Shown here one piece after another: positions 18,734-28,355 of a stretch of DNA of 64,000 nt. The translations under genes and the position numbers were made by a program. Position 1 is the first letter of the stretch, and every line of letters starts with the position of its first letter. Below the pieces are notes generated by a model. That model was not told the origin of the DNA and made no database searches. It was given only the letters and a program-made list of their open reading frames with translations. This stretch comes from Clostridium chauvoei (GTDB lineage Bacteria; Bacillota; Clostridia; Clostridiales; Clostridiaceae): assembly GCF_002327185.1 (NCBI RefSeq), contig NZ_CP018624.1, positions 1,612,001 through 1,676,000 on the forward strand. The letters run 5' to 3'.

Positions 18734-19624
18734 CTACTTCATTTTTTTGTAACCAAGTTCCTTTAATAGGTTTTGGTTATCTCTCCACTCTTTTCTAACT
18801 TTAACCCAAACTTTTAGGTTAACTTTAGCATGTAGGAATCTTTCGATTTCGTATCTTGCCGTTTCACCTATTCTTTTAAGTGATTGACCATTTTTACCTA
18901 TTATAATACCCTTATGAGAATCCTTTTCGCATATCATATCTACTTCTATATGATATGTTCCATTTTCTTTTTGTTTCATTTGTATTATATCCACAGCAAT
19001 TCCATGAGGTATTTCATCTCTTAAACATCTTAAAGCTTTCTCTCTTACAATTTCTGCTATTACAAATCTTTCTTGAACATCTGTAATCATATCATCTGGA
19101 TAATATTTTGGTCCATTTGGCATAATTCCAACCATTAATTCTACTAATTTATCTACATTTTTACCCTTTATAGCTGAAATTGGAATGATTTCTTTAAAAT
19201 CGAATTCTTTTGAGTACATCTCTAATGTCTTAGCAACTCTATCTTGAGTAAACTCATCAATTTTATTAAGAACTAAAAATACTGGTGCTTTTTGGTTCTT
19301 TAATGTTTCTAATATGAATTTATCTCCTCTTCCAATTTCTTCTTCTGGATTTATTAAGAATAAAACAAGATCTACTTCTTTTATTGAATCCTTAGCAGAG
19401 CTTACCATATACTCACCTAACTTATGTTTAGGTTTATGTATTCCTGGTGTATCAACAAACACCATTTGATAGTTATCCTCTGTAAGTATTGTTTGTATAT
19501 TATTTCTTGTAGTTTGTGGTTTATTTGATACTATTGAAAGTTTCTCCCCCATTATTTGATTTAAAAGAGTTGACTTTCCTACATTTGGTCTCCCAACAAT
19601 TGTGACAAATCCTGATTTAAACAT
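18734..19624 (-). CDS. era: GTPase Era
   Basis: Essential GTPase in 16S rRNA maturation and 30S assembly. The G domain has G1 GRPNVGKST (about 10-18), G3 DTPG (about 57-60) and G4 NKID (about 122-125). A C-terminal KH RNA-binding domain follows, with [21 protein letters not shown] around 238-258. The length of 296 residues is standard. It follows cdd by 8 nt and its AGGAGG SD is just before the ATG. ybeY-dgkA-cdd-era-recO is the conserved Firmicute gene string. Confidence 0.97.
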   Translation of the reverse strand: MFKSGFVTIVGRPNVGKSTLLNQIMGEKLSIVSNKPQTTRNNIQTILTEDNYQMVFVDTPGIHKPKHKLGEYMVSSAKDSIKEVDLVLFLINPEEEIGRGDKFILETLKNQKAPVFLVLNKIDEFTQDRVAKTLEMYSKEFDFKEIIPISAIKGKNVDKLVELMVGIMPNGPKYYPDDMITDVQERFVIAEIVREKALRCLRDEIPHGIAVDIIQMKQKENGTYHIEVDMICEKDSHKGIIIGKNGQSLKRIGETARYEIERFLHAKVNLKVWVKVRKEWRDNQNLLKELGYKKMK

Positions 19625-19632
19625 TCATCCTC

Positions 19633-20034
19633 CTAGTTTTCTAAATCCTTCTGTGTAAATGCTCCTGGCATTATTTCTTTGAAAGATTTAACAATATAAT
19701 CTTCTTTATTTTTTATAATTATTATTGGCGTGTCTTCACTTTCTATAAACTCTGAAATTACTTGTCTGCAAATTCCACATGGATAAGTATAAGAGTTTGT
19801 ATCTCCTATTAATGCTAATGCTTTTAATTTTCTGTTTCCTTCAGATACACCTTTAAATATAGCTGTTCTTTCAGCACAGTTTGTTCCACCAAAAGATGCA
19901 TTCTCTATATTACATCCAGTATATATAGTTCCATCTTCAAATAATGCAGCTGCCCCAACTTTAAAGTTTGAATATGGGCAATATGCTAGTTCACGTGCCT
20001 CTATTGCTTTTTGTATAAGTTCATTGTAATTCAT
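19633..20034 (-). CDS. cdd: Cytidine deaminase
   Basis: Zinc-dependent hydrolase that deaminates cytidine and deoxycytidine to uridine and deoxyuridine in pyrimidine salvage. At 133 residues it is the small homotetrameric type. The catalytic motif NCAERTAIF (about 51-59) carries the first zinc Cys and the catalytic Glu; PCGICRQVISE (about 84-94) gives the other two zinc Cys residues. CPYSNFKVGAA near residue 19 is the substrate-binding signature. SD GGAGG precedes the ATG. Confidence 0.96.
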   Translation of the reverse strand: MNYNELIQKAIEARELAYCPYSNFKVGAAALFEDGTIYTGCNIENASFGGTNCAERTAIFKGVSEGNRKLKALALIGDTNSYTYPCGICRQVISEFIESEDTPIIIIKNKEDYIVKSFKEIMPGAFTQKDLEN

Positions 20035-20148
20035 AGTTAATCCTCCAATTCTGTAATTTGTTAGTATTTTTATTATAACTTACTAATCTACAATTTACAA
20101 ACAAGAATTAGGAGTTAATAGCTCTTTTTTATAGTTTTTTTAATTTTA

Positions 20149-20850
20149 TTATAATCTAAAGATAGTAAATATTAATAAAGTTAGTAAAGTTCCAAAAATG
20201 CTACCAACTATAACTTCTAATATTGAATGAACTTCTGAATCTACCCTACTTTGTGCTGTTATAAAAGCCATTAAATAACTTAAAAGTATACATATAGGTT
20301 CTTCTGTTATCAAGGCTATTGCAGTAGCTATAGAAAAGGCTAACGCACTATGTCCACTAGGCATTCCTCCTTTTAATGGAGTTCCCTCTCCAAAAATAGC
20401 TTTTACAATAAGGGTAGCAATAGTTACAAATACTAAGGCTATAAAAATAGTATATGGTTCTGAATTTTTAACCTTATGTACTACTCCATAAGAAAGATCT
20501 GATATTTTATCTCCAAAAACTATATATCCGACTATAAGTGCATTAATAGCTGTTACTAAAACCCCTCCTGCTGCTGCATTCTTTGCAACCTTTGCAAGAG
20601 GATGATAATAATTGGTTGACATATCTATAGTAGCTTCTATAGCAGTATTAATAAGCTCTGCTGCAATTACTAAAGTTATTGTAATAGCAAGTAATAAAAA
20701 CTCTACCTTTGAAATATCAAAAAAGAAGCAGGCTAATAATACACATAACGCTGCAATTAAGTGTATCTTCATATTTCTTTGGGTTCTTACTGTATCTATA
20801 ATACCGTTTATTGCATAATTAAAACTCTCTACTACTTTTTTTAGTTTCAT
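20149..20850 (-). CDS. Fusion of diacylglycerol/undecaprenol kinase (DgkA) and PAP2-type lipid phosphatase
   Basis: A 233-residue membrane protein with two modules. Residues 1 to about 115 are a DgkA/UdpK kinase with its signature AAELINTAIEATID (63-76). Residues about 130-233 are a PAP2 phosphatase: KGGMPSGHSALAF (about 160-172; PSGH 164-167) and SRVDSEVHS (201-209; catalytic His208) are intact. The first PAP2 motif (KxxxxxxRP) is not evident. The kinase would phosphorylate an isoprenol or diacylglycerol and the phosphatase would remove phosphate, so the two halves have opposite chemistry. In the Bacillus order this slot holds a stand-alone dgkA. SD AGAGGGTGA is well placed. Confidence 0.88.
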   Translation of the reverse strand: MKLKKVVESFNYAINGIIDTVRTQRNMKIHLIAALCVLLACFFFDISKVEFLLLAITITLVIAAELINTAIEATIDMSTNYYHPLAKVAKNAAAGGVLVTAINALIVGYIVFGDKISDLSYGVVHKVKNSEPYTIFIALVFVTIATLIVKAIFGEGTPLKGGMPSGHSALAFSIATAIALITEEPICILLSYLMAFITAQSRVDSEVHSILEVIVGSIFGTLLTLLIFTIFRL

Positions 20851-20894
20851 GTAATCACCCTCTGCTTTATTATTTGCTTGTTTTACTTAATTTA

Positions 20895-21398
20895 TTATTC
20901 TCTTTTTATATTTAATTTATTTAATATTTCTTCTTCCCTTTTTCTCATTATGACCTTTTCATTTTCTTCCATATGGTCATACCCTAATAAATGTAGTATT
21001 GAATGAATAACTAAATAACAAGTTTCTCTTTCATATGAATGATTAAACTCTTTACTTTGCTCTAATGCTCTCTCTAATGATAATACTATATCTCCTAAAA
21101 CAAGTTCATCTCCATCCATATATGTTTCATCAAAAGTATTTTTTATATACATATCCTTAAATACTTTTCCATTTTCATAATCTAACATAGGGAATGATAG
21201 TACATCAGTTTCTCTATCTATATTTCTAGTTTCATTATTAATCCCTCTTATCTCATCATTATCCACAAATAATAATGAAATTTGATATGGTACATTAACC
21301 CCTTCTTCATTCAACGCTAAATCACACACTCTTGAAATTTTATCTATAAATTCCTGATTTACTTCTAGTTTATTTTGTCTATTATCTGTATATAACAT
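20895..21398 (-). CDS. ybeY: Endoribonuclease YbeY (rRNA maturation)
   Basis: Zinc endoribonuclease involved in 16S rRNA 3'-end maturation and ribosome quality control. The signature [16 protein letters not shown] (about 131-146) provides the three metal-binding His residues. The upstream TDVLSFPM segment (about 65-72) is also characteristic. At 167 residues it is of normal length. SD AAGGAG. It lies between the YqfF gene and dgkA in the conserved order; a terminator precedes it, so it may have its own promoter as well. Confidence 0.95.
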   Translation of the reverse strand: MLYTDNRQNKLEVNQEFIDKISRVCDLALNEEGVNVPYQISLLFVDNDEIRGINNETRNIDRETDVLSFPMLDYENGKVFKDMYIKNTFDETYMDGDELVLGDIVLSLERALEQSKEFNHSYERETCYLVIHSILHLLGYDHMEENEKVIMRKREEEILNKLNIKRE

Positions 21399-21433
21399 TT
21401 ATTTTTCTCCTTGTTTTTATTTAGAATTTATAA

Positions 21434-21460
21434 TACGAAAGGGCTAATGGCCCTTTCGTA
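21434..21460 (-). terminator. Terminator after the YqfF gene
   Basis: A 10-bp GC-containing inverted repeat (21434-21443 with 21451-21460) directly after the stop. On the minus strand the downstream sequence is TTATAAATTC, so the U-tract is modest. Confidence 0.65.
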
Positions 21461-21462
21461 AA

Positions 21463-23511
21463 TTATTTTTTCATCTTTTTCTCTGTTGGATATTCTATTC
21501 TCCTATGATAAATGCCATTAAGAACTTTTAAGAAACATTTTCTTATTATCTCTATGTCCTTTAAAGTTAAATCACAATTAGACAGCTGATCTGAATATAA
21601 TTTATCTTTTATTATATTATTAACCATTTCTTCTATTTTACCTTTTGTAGGCTCTGTAATAGATCTAACAGCAGCCTCTACCCCATCAGCAAGCATAATT
21701 ATAGCTGCTTCCTTACTAGATGGTATAGGTCCTGGATATCTAAAATCTTCTTCCTTTACATCATCTGGATTTTCAGATGAATTCTTTAATGTATAATAAA
21801 AATATTTAACTAATGTAGTTCCATGATGCTGTTCTATTATATCTTGTATAACCTTTGGTATATTGTGCTCTTTTGCAAGTTCTACACCATCTTTAGTATG
21901 GGAAACTATAATTAAGGTACTTAAATTTGGAGTTATTTTATTATGTGGATTTTCTTTTCCCATTTGGTTTTCTCCAAAAAAGTAAGGTCTTTTCGTTTTA
22001 CCTATATCATGATAGTAAGCTCCAATTCTTGCTACTACAGGATTTCCACCTACCTCTTCTGCTGCAACTTCGGCTAAATTTGCAACCATCATACTATGAT
22101 GATACGTCCCTGGTGCTTCCATTAATAATTTTTTCATTAATGGCTGATTTGGATTAGATAACTCTAGTAACTTTATATTTGTAACTACATCAAAACTTGA
22201 TTCAAAAAATGGTAAAAACCCTAAAGCTAAAACTCCTGATAATAATGCTCCTAATACAGAAAATCCAGTATCCACAACAATACCTGATATGTTATTAGAA
22301 ATAAGCATTCCTGCTGCTAAAGTAATTATAGCTGAAATCACAGACATATAAAGAGTTGAATATAAAACATCATTTCTTTGTTGAATCTTTTTAAGTGTTG
22401 TTGATCCTATAATTACACTTGTTATTGCTAATATAATTACAGCTGGTCTAAAACCTACTACAACAGAAATTAATAGTATATTCAAGAAATTTATAACTAA
22501 AGAAACCTTATAATCTAAAAGTACAGTTAATAATATAGGTGCAAAGGCTAATGGTATTAAAAATGGTGAAATAATAGATAATCCCCTTGATAAAACTAAT
22601 ATAATTAAATTTATCATACTTATCATAGTCATCATTTTAGTATCTTCAAATAGATCTTTTCTCTCTTTAGATATATATGAATATTCAAGTAGTAATACAA
22701 CTATAACAAAAATAGCTAATACTATATAAGTATATAAATAATTTTTTCCTCCTCCTCTATCTAATAGGCCTAGCTCTTTTAGAAGTTCAATTTGTCTTGC
22801 CGTTATAGGCTCTCCCTCTTTAACGATAGTTTGATTTTTCTTTATTATCTCTTTCGGAACATTCTTTTGAGCTTCTCTTATTTTCTCATCTGTTTTTTCT
22901 TTATCAAAAAAGAAATTAGGTTTTATTTGAGAATAAATAATGTCCTTTAAAACATCTTCTAAATTCCTATCAAAGCTCTGCTTACGGAATTCATTATCTA
23001 CTATGCTTTTAGCTTTTTGAATATGCTCTAGATTATTTTCTTCAATAGGCTCTCCATAAGCTAAATTCAATGTATCTAAAACAAACCAATGTGCTAATGT
23101 AAGTTGTTCTTTAGATACTGATATAAGAGTTTTATATTCACTATCATTTAAATTAAACTCTTCAACCTTTTTAATAGATAATATTTTTTCTTTTTCATCC
23201 ATGTCTGTACTGTTTATATTACTTATTTTATCAAAGAGTTTCTTTATATTTTCCTCTGCTTTAATTTTTACATCACCATTTAAGGTGTACTGTTTCCCTA
23301 TCTTTTCTATTATCTCTTTTTCTCTTTCTTTTGTAGATACCTCATCTACAGTATCTCTTGGAGCTTTTATGTCTACAGTTGCAATATCTCCTTCTTCTAA
23401 ATTATACTTCCTTGGAGCTATAGAAGTTACTAACAATCCATAAGTTAAAACAAAAACCATAACACCAAGTAGAATTCTTTTTGATTTATCTTTATTCCTA
23501 TTAAAAAACAT
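21463..23511 (-). CDS. yqfF: 7TM-7TMR-HD-type c-di-AMP phosphodiesterase (PgpH/YqfF)
   Basis: A large membrane protein that in relatives degrades cyclic di-AMP. It has an N-terminal TM helix (about 15-32), an extracellular 7TMR-HDED domain (about 35-260), a block of seven TM helices (about 265-450) and a cytoplasmic HD domain. The HD domain shows YHHSMMVANLAE, then YYHDIGKTKRPYFF with the His-Asp pair, and later EQHHGT. I start it at the ATG at 23511 (682 aa), six bases after GAAGGTG; an in-frame GTG lies at 23520. In Bacillus phoH separates yqfD from yqfF; here they are adjacent. Confidence 0.93.
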   Translation of the reverse strand: MFFNRNKDKSKRILLGVMVFVLTYGLLVTSIAPRKYNLEEGDIATVDIKAPRDTVDEVSTKEREKEIIEKIGKQYTLNGDVKIKAEENIKKLFDKISNINSTDMDEKEKILSIKKVEEFNLNDSEYKTLISVSKEQLTLAHWFVLDTLNLAYGEPIEENNLEHIQKAKSIVDNEFRKQSFDRNLEDVLKDIIYSQIKPNFFFDKEKTDEKIREAQKNVPKEIIKKNQTIVKEGEPITARQIELLKELGLLDRGGGKNYLYTYIVLAIFVIVVLLLEYSYISKERKDLFEDTKMMTMISMINLIILVLSRGLSIISPFLIPLAFAPILLTVLLDYKVSLVINFLNILLISVVVGFRPAVIILAITSVIIGSTTLKKIQQRNDVLYSTLYMSVISAIITLAAGMLISNNISGIVVDTGFSVLGALLSGVLALGFLPFFESSFDVVTNIKLLELSNPNQPLMKKLLMEAPGTYHHSMMVANLAEVAAEEVGGNPVVARIGAYYHDIGKTKRPYFFGENQMGKENPHNKITPNLSTLIIVSHTKDGVELAKEHNIPKVIQDIIEQHHGTTLVKYFYYTLKNSSENPDDVKEEDFRYPGPIPSSKEAAIIMLADGVEAAVRSITEPTKGKIEEMVNNIIKDKLYSDQLSNCDLTLKDIEIIRKCFLKVLNGIYHRRIEYPTEKKMKK

Positions 23512-23539
23512 GTCTATCACCTTCTAATCTATAAAGTTA

Positions 23540-24679
23540 TTAGTAATCAACAGGTGTATTATCTACTATATTTTGTTCTACTACAAATATTACCTTAACT
23601 ATTATATTTCCCTGTCCATCTTCTTCTGTATTTATTATTTTATCTACTATCACAGCTTCTCTTGTTAAATCCTTTAAAAGGGATTCTCCTAATGCCTTTA
23701 TTGAATTATCAACAGCCTCTTCTTTAGTTAACTTTACAGGAGTTTCTTCTCTTTCAAAATATATCACCTTATTAAAAACTTTTCCACTCTGTTCTATTTT
23801 ATCATAATGTCCAAAGTCTTTTATAGCTTTTTTCAAGTAAATTTTTTTGCCAAAGATATTAAGATAAACATCACTATCCCTTTCCCCTGTTCTTTCTAGT
23901 TTAGTTCCATCTATTTGAACTTTCATTTCTTTCTCATAGAAAGTATTTGCCATTACAACTCCTTCTGGAGCCTCCTCGTAAGGTTCTTCTTCTTTTCCAT
24001 TTATTCCTTCTATCACTACTTCTCCCGCCTTTATCATAGTTCCTACCGGAACTGCTGCCCTTCCTGAAAAGGCGTATATTCTTTTAATCTCTCCATCCAT
24101 TTTAGCCACAAGATTCCCTAATTCTTTTTCCTGAGCCTTTGGTGGGTTAACTTTCTCTTCCACATAGATTTTGAGTGTAGATCCTTCTACTCTAGCCCTA
24201 AGCCACAATACATCTGAATTCACATCTTCTATTTTCTTTTCTATTTCTTTAGCATTAATATCTTTTTTCTTTATTCCTGGCTTTATTCCTATATTATATA
24301 ATTGTTGCCTTAATTCGTAAGGCGAAACATTTTTCTTAGTATTTATTTCAACCTTCCATACAAAAGTTGATAAGTAAAATAAAATAATTATAAATAATAT
24401 TCCTCCAATTACAAGCGAAGATTTCTTTTTAAGTCTACCAACAAAAAATAAGAATCCACCACTTCCAACTATTTTCATTTTACCTCTTAATCTGTGAACT
24501 GAATCTTTTAAAAGTTCATAATCATCGTATTCTATTTCAATTATTATAGTTGCTATATCTACCCTCTTTACATTTAATACATTTACATTTTTAGCCCATA
24601 ATATGTTTAAAAGTCTTTCAGGGTTCAAAATACTGACTTCTACAGCAATTTTACCTCTATTTAAAAAGTCAAATCCCAT
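23540..24679 (-). CDS. yqfD: Sporulation protein YqfD
   Basis: A 379-residue homologue of Bacillus YqfD, needed for efficient sporulation and made under mother-cell control. The N-terminal about 85 residues are soluble, then one TM helix (about 92-112, LVIGGILFIIILFYLSTFVW), then a large extracytoplasmic domain containing a POTRA-like stretch (NTKKNVSPYELRQQLYNIGIKPG) and the WLRARVEGSTLKIYVEE signature. It starts 5 nt after yqfC, so the two are translationally linked. SD GAGGGG. Confidence 0.9.
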   Translation of the reverse strand: MGFDFLNRGKIAVEVSILNPERLLNILWAKNVNVLNVKRVDIATIIIEIEYDDYELLKDSVHRLRGKMKIVGSGGFLFFVGRLKKKSSLVIGGILFIIILFYLSTFVWKVEINTKKNVSPYELRQQLYNIGIKPGIKKKDINAKEIEKKIEDVNSDVLWLRARVEGSTLKIYVEEKVNPPKAQEKELGNLVAKMDGEIKRIYAFSGRAAVPVGTMIKAGEVVIEGINGKEEEPYEEAPEGVVMANTFYEKEMKVQIDGTKLERTGERDSDVYLNIFGKKIYLKKAIKDFGHYDKIEQSGKVFNKVIYFEREETPVKLTKEEAVDNSIKALGESLLKDLTREAVIVDKIINTEEDGQGNIIVKVIFVVEQNIVDNTPVDY

Positions 24680-24684
24680 TATAC

Positions 24685-24963
24685 TTACCCCTCATAAATT
24701 ATTGATTGGAACTTACCACTAATAGTTATAGTAGAGCTTCCTATATATAAAATCTCAAATTTTTCTCCATTTATTGTTATCGGGCTAACATTTGTATTTA
24801 CTTTAATTATGTTCCTTTCAAATACCACTATACCTTTATGATTTTCTATAGTTATCTCCCCATCTCCTAAAACTGTAATTTTAGGAATATCTAAAGCTAT
24901 ATCTTTAGGCAGATCTAGTTTTTCAACTATAACATTTCTACTTTTATTTAATTTGTCTTGCAT
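24685..24963 (-). CDS. yqfC: Sporulation protein YqfC
   Basis: A 92-residue protein of the YabP/YqfC family. The pattern DIPKITVLGDGEITIENHKGIVVFE (residues about 26-50) is the family core, and the rest is beta-rich. Its Bacillus homologue is expressed in the mother cell and is paired with yqfD as here. The biochemical role is unknown. SD AAGGAGAGG precedes the ATG. Confidence 0.9.
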   Translation of the reverse strand: MQDKLNKSRNVIVEKLDLPKDIALDIPKITVLGDGEITIENHKGIVVFERNIIKVNTNVSPITINGEKFEILYIGSSTITISGKFQSIIYEG

Positions 24964-25042
24964 TTTCGCCTCTCCTTATAAATAATTCTTCATTGTACTT
25001 TATGATAATATTTAAAAGAAAATTACATTTTTATGCAAAACA

Positions 25043-25070
25043 AAAAGAACTCATAAAAATGAGTTCTTTT
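25043..25070 (-). terminator. Terminator after yqeY
   Basis: A perfect 12-bp inverted repeat with an AAAA loop (25043-25054 with 25059-25070), followed by a U-rich tract on the minus strand. It separates rpsU-yqeY from yqfC-yqfD. Confidence 0.9.
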
Positions 25071-25071
25071 G

Positions 25072-25521
25072 CTATTTATTAGTTAAATACTCTTTTACAA
25101 TTTGACTTACAAGCTTACCATCGGCTTTACCCATTGTTTTAGGTCTAACCACTGCCATAATTTTTCCCATGTCTTTGATGTTATTAGCGCCCACTTCTGT
25201 AGCTGCATCTTTAACAATTTCTAAAATTTCTTGTTCATTTAACTGCTGAGGAAGGTAATTTAGCAAGATTTCTATTTCAGCTTTATTCTGATCTACTAAA
25301 TCTTGTCTATTTCCCTTTTCAAATTCAAGCATAGCTTCTCTTCTTTGCTTGACTTCTTTAGCTAAAATTTCAATAACCTTATCGTCCTCAAGCTTAACAC
25401 CATCAGTCTTTTCAACTAAAAGTATTGCAGACTTAGCGGTACTTATGACATTTGCTCTAAATTTATCTTTAGATTTTAATGCAGTTTTCCAATCTTCTTG
25501 AAGTCTATCTTTAATTGGCAT
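25072..25521 (-). CDS. yqeY: GatB/YqeY domain protein
   Basis: A 149-residue helical protein similar to the C-terminal tRNA-binding tail domain of GatB, hence possibly tRNA-related, although its role is not established. Recognisable segments are KDKFRANVISTAKSAI (about 18-33) and the C-terminal GKIMAVVRPKTMGKADGKLV (about 120-139). It follows rpsU closely, as in nearly all Firmicutes, and the pair ends in a strong terminator. Confidence 0.93.
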   Translation of the reverse strand: MPIKDRLQEDWKTALKSKDKFRANVISTAKSAILLVEKTDGVKLEDDKVIEILAKEVKQRREAMLEFEKGNRQDLVDQNKAEIEILLNYLPQQLNEQEILEIVKDAATEVGANNIKDMGKIMAVVRPKTMGKADGKLVSQIVKEYLTNK

Positions 25522-25553
25522 TTACATACCTTCTTTCAAAAGAAATTAAATTC

Positions 25554-25730
25554 TTACTTGAACTTTCTCTTTCTAGCAGCTTCTGATTTCTTCTTTCTCT
25601 TCACGCTTGGCTTTTCATAATGTTCTCTCTTTCTAACCTCTGAAAGAACTCCAGCTCTAACGCATTTTCTCTTAAATCTTCTTAACGCACTTTCAAGTGT
25701 TTCGTTTTCTCCAACTTTTATTTCTGACAT
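25554..25730 (-). CDS. rpsU: 30S ribosomal protein bS21
   Basis: A 58-residue basic ribosomal protein. The translation contains [18 protein letters not shown] at the start, then [23 protein letters not shown], and ends in a Lys/Arg-rich tail ([15 protein letters not shown]). SD GGAGGGAGGG is about eight bases before the ATG. It sits upstream of yqeY in the same direction, 32 nt apart, the conserved rpsU-yqeY unit. Its length and sequence fit the family exactly. Confidence 0.97.
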   Translation of the reverse strand: MSEIKVGENETLESALRRFKRKCVRAGVLSEVRKREHYEKPSVKRKKKSEAARKRKFK

Positions 25731-25851
25731 CTATTATCCCTCCCTCCGCTAGCTCAAAATTAATTAATTTAACTCAGCTACGGGCTTAATAACACACGCT
25801 ATATTATACAATAGCTAGAGTTAAAATGTCAACCTCTAGATAAAAAAACTA

Positions 25852-26193
25852 TTAACCTGGTGGCCACTTTAATTCTCTTTGCCCTAATACATGAAAATGT
25901 ATGTGATTTACAGTCTGACCACCATCTTTTCCACAATTATTAATTATTCTATATCCTGAGTCAGCTATATCTAGCTCTTTTACTATTTTATTAATAACTT
26001 CGAATATATGTGAAATAATATTTGAATTCTCTTCATTTATTTCATTAACGCTTTGTATATGCTCTTTAGGTATAACTAAAAAGTGTATAGGTGCTTCCTT
26101 ATTTATATCATTAAAAGCCAAAACCTTATCGTCTTCATAAATTTTATCACAAGGTATTTCACCATTAATTATTTTGCAAAAAATACAATCCAT
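25852..26193 (-). CDS. HIT-family nucleotide-binding protein (HinT-like)
   Basis: A 113-residue histidine-triad protein. The N-terminal CIFCKIINGEIP (about 3-14) supplies zinc-binding Cys residues, and the catalytic triad is in NHIHFHVLGQR (about 96-106; H-x-H-x-H). HinT proteins hydrolyse nucleoside phosphoramidates and acyl-adenylates. It sits between mtaB and rpsU in the same direction. SD AAGGGGGGTGA. Confidence 0.95.
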   Translation of the reverse strand: MDCIFCKIINGEIPCDKIYEDDKVLAFNDINKEAPIHFLVIPKEHIQSVNEINEENSNIISHIFEVINKIVKELDIADSGYRIINNCGKDGGQTVNHIHFHVLGQRELKWPPG

Positions 26194-26263
26194 AAATTCA
26201 CCCCCCTTAATTTAAAGTTACAATTTATAAATAACAATATATTACATATCGTATTTAACTATT

Positions 26264-27568
26264 TTAAAGTAAACGAGCTTTTGCAAATTCCTGTTCTGCC
26301 TCTATTATTTTTATATCTACAATTTTACCAATAATATCTGCACAATTGCAAGGTACTTCTACCTTAATATAATTCCTTGTATATCCTTCAAATATACCTT
26401 CTTTACCTTTTACTCTTTGTTCTATAAGAATGTCCATGTCCTTATTAATAAATTTCTTATTAAACTCTTCTTCATTTTTATTGCTTAAATCTATTAAAAC
26501 CTTACTTCTTTGCTCTTTAATATTTCCATCTATTTGATTTTCCATATCAGCAGCTTTTGTACCCTTTCTTGGGCTATATTTAAATACATGTGTCTTTGTT
26601 AATTTTATTGTCTTTAAAAATTCTACTGTTTCATTAAACTCTTCTTCTGTTTCTCCTGGGAATCCAACTATAACATCTGTTGTAATAGAAACTCCTTCTA
26701 AAGTATCTCTAAGAAGTTCTACGGCCTCTTGATACTCTTTAGCTGTATATCGTCTATTCATTCTCTTTAAAGTTGCATCACATCCACTTTGTAATGATAA
26801 ATGGAAATGAGGACATAATTTTTTAAAGGTTTTTATTTTTTCTATAACTTCTTTTGTAAAGAATGCCGGTTCAATTGATCCTATTCTTATTCTTTCTATG
26901 CCTTCTACATTTTCAATTTCTTCGATTAAATCTATAAGAGTTACATTTCCTTCTAAATCTAATCCATAAGAAGCTGTATGTATTCCTGATAATATTATTT
27001 CTTTAAAACCATGTTCTGCAAGCTTTTTAACTTCTTCTATAACCTTCTTAGGATCTTTTGAACAAACAGATCCTCTTGCATATGGTATTAAACAATATGT
27101 ACAAAATCTATTACATCCATCTTGTATTTTCAGGAAAGCTCTTGTTTTATCTTGATAATCTTCTATCTTTAAGTCTTCAAACTTTTTATTCTTAAGAACG
27201 CCTTCAACATGAACTTGACTTTTACCTTCATCTTTAGCTTTATTTACATAATAAACTACATCACCTTTATTTCTAGTTCCAAGAACTACATCAACTCCTG
27301 GAATCTCTGAAACTTCTTTAGGAGCCATTTGAGAATAACAGCCAACAACAGCTATAATAGCTTCTTCATTTAATCTTCTAGCTCTTCCTATAATCTGTCT
27401 AGACTTTTTATCTCCCATATTAGTAACTGTACATGTATTTATAACATATACATCTGCAACCTCGCTAAAATCTACTACTTCATAACCTTCTCTTATGAAT
27501 TTTTCTGCCATAGCTTCTGATTCATATACGTTAACTCTACACCCTAGGGTAGCAAATGCAACTTTCAT
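26264..27568 (-). CDS. mtaB: tRNA (N6-threonylcarbamoyladenosine(37)-C2)-methylthiotransferase MtaB
   Basis: Radical-SAM enzyme that adds a methylthio group to t6A37 in tRNAs, making ms2t6A. The N-terminal UPF0004 domain holds the auxiliary 4Fe-4S cysteines (TLGCRVN, NTCTVTN, VVGCYSQ). The radical-SAM cluster motif is CNRFCTYCLIPYARG (about 151-165). A C-terminal TRAM domain ends the 434-residue protein. Its ATG overlaps the rsmE stop in TAATG, so the two are translationally coupled. Confidence 0.95.
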   Translation of the reverse strand: MKVAFATLGCRVNVYESEAMAEKFIREGYEVVDFSEVADVYVINTCTVTNMGDKKSRQIIGRARRLNEEAIIAVVGCYSQMAPKEVSEIPGVDVVLGTRNKGDVVYYVNKAKDEGKSQVHVEGVLKNKKFEDLKIEDYQDKTRAFLKIQDGCNRFCTYCLIPYARGSVCSKDPKKVIEEVKKLAEHGFKEIILSGIHTASYGLDLEGNVTLIDLIEEIENVEGIERIRIGSIEPAFFTKEVIEKIKTFKKLCPHFHLSLQSGCDATLKRMNRRYTAKEYQEAVELLRDTLEGVSITTDVIVGFPGETEEEFNETVEFLKTIKLTKTHVFKYSPRKGTKAADMENQIDGNIKEQRSKVLIDLSNKNEEEFNKKFINKDMDILIEQRVKGKEGIFEGYTRNYIKVEVPCNCADIIGKIVDIKIIEAEQEFAKARLL

Positions 27569-28332
27569 TAAATATTTCCTCCTAAATCACCTAACTCATA
27601 TTGGATTAAAGAAGTAGCTACAAACCCAGCTGTTTCCGTTCTTAGTATTCTACTTCCTAACGTAATAATATACGCTCCACTTTCTTTAAGTCTTTCTATT
27701 TCTTCTGGTTCAAAACCACCTTCAGGACCAACTAAGATTCCTATTTTTTTAATATCACTTAAATCTTGATTTTTATCTCTTAACTCTTTAATTAGAGTCT
27801 TTACACCAAAATTTTCAGCATTTTCATATGGGACAAGCATTAAATCCATAAGCTGAAATTCATCCATAGCAGCTTCAAAAGAAATAGGGTCAGTAACTTT
27901 AGGTATAATACTTCTCTTACTTTGTTTTGCTGCTTCTAATGCAATTCTATTTAATCTATCAAGCTTTTTAAAGTCACCCTTAAGTTTTATATCAACTCTT
28001 GATGTTAAAGTAGGTATAAATTCATGAATTCCAAGTTCAGTACCCTTTTGGACTATCAAATCCATTTTTTGTGCTTTAGGTAATCCTTGAAATAAATATA
28101 CCTTAATATCACTTTCATTATTTATATCTAACTTTTCTAATATTGATATTATAACCTCTTGCTTACTTATAGATTTTATTTCTCCAAAGAACTCTTCTCC
28201 ATTACAGTTATTTAAAACAACTTTCTCACCTTCAGTAAGTCTTAAAACCTTATATATATGTTTTACATCATCGCCTAAAATCTTACATTCATTTTCCGAA
28301 AAATTCTCTCTTGGAGCAAAAAATTTATGCAT
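27568..28332 (-). CDS. rsmE: 16S rRNA (uracil(1498)-N3)-methyltransferase
   Basis: SPOUT-class methyltransferase that methylates U1498 of 16S rRNA. The N-terminal PUA-like domain is followed by the knotted SAM-binding domain with GILVGPEGGFEPEEI (about 199-213) and the late LGSRILRTETA (about 227-237). At 254 residues it is of normal length. Its stop overlaps the mtaB start by 1 nt. It follows prmA in the conserved dnaJ-prmA-rsmE-mtaB string. Confidence 0.96.
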   Translation of the reverse strand: MHKFFAPRENFSENECKILGDDVKHIYKVLRLTEGEKVVLNNCNGEEFFGEIKSISKQEVIISILEKLDINNESDIKVYLFQGLPKAQKMDLIVQKGTELGIHEFIPTLTSRVDIKLKGDFKKLDRLNRIALEAAKQSKRSIIPKVTDPISFEAAMDEFQLMDLMLVPYENAENFGVKTLIKELRDKNQDLSDIKKIGILVGPEGGFEPEEIERLKESGAYIITLGSRILRTETAGFVATSLIQYELGDLGGNI

Positions 28333-28355
28333 TACCTTCTCTCCTTAAAATAAAA

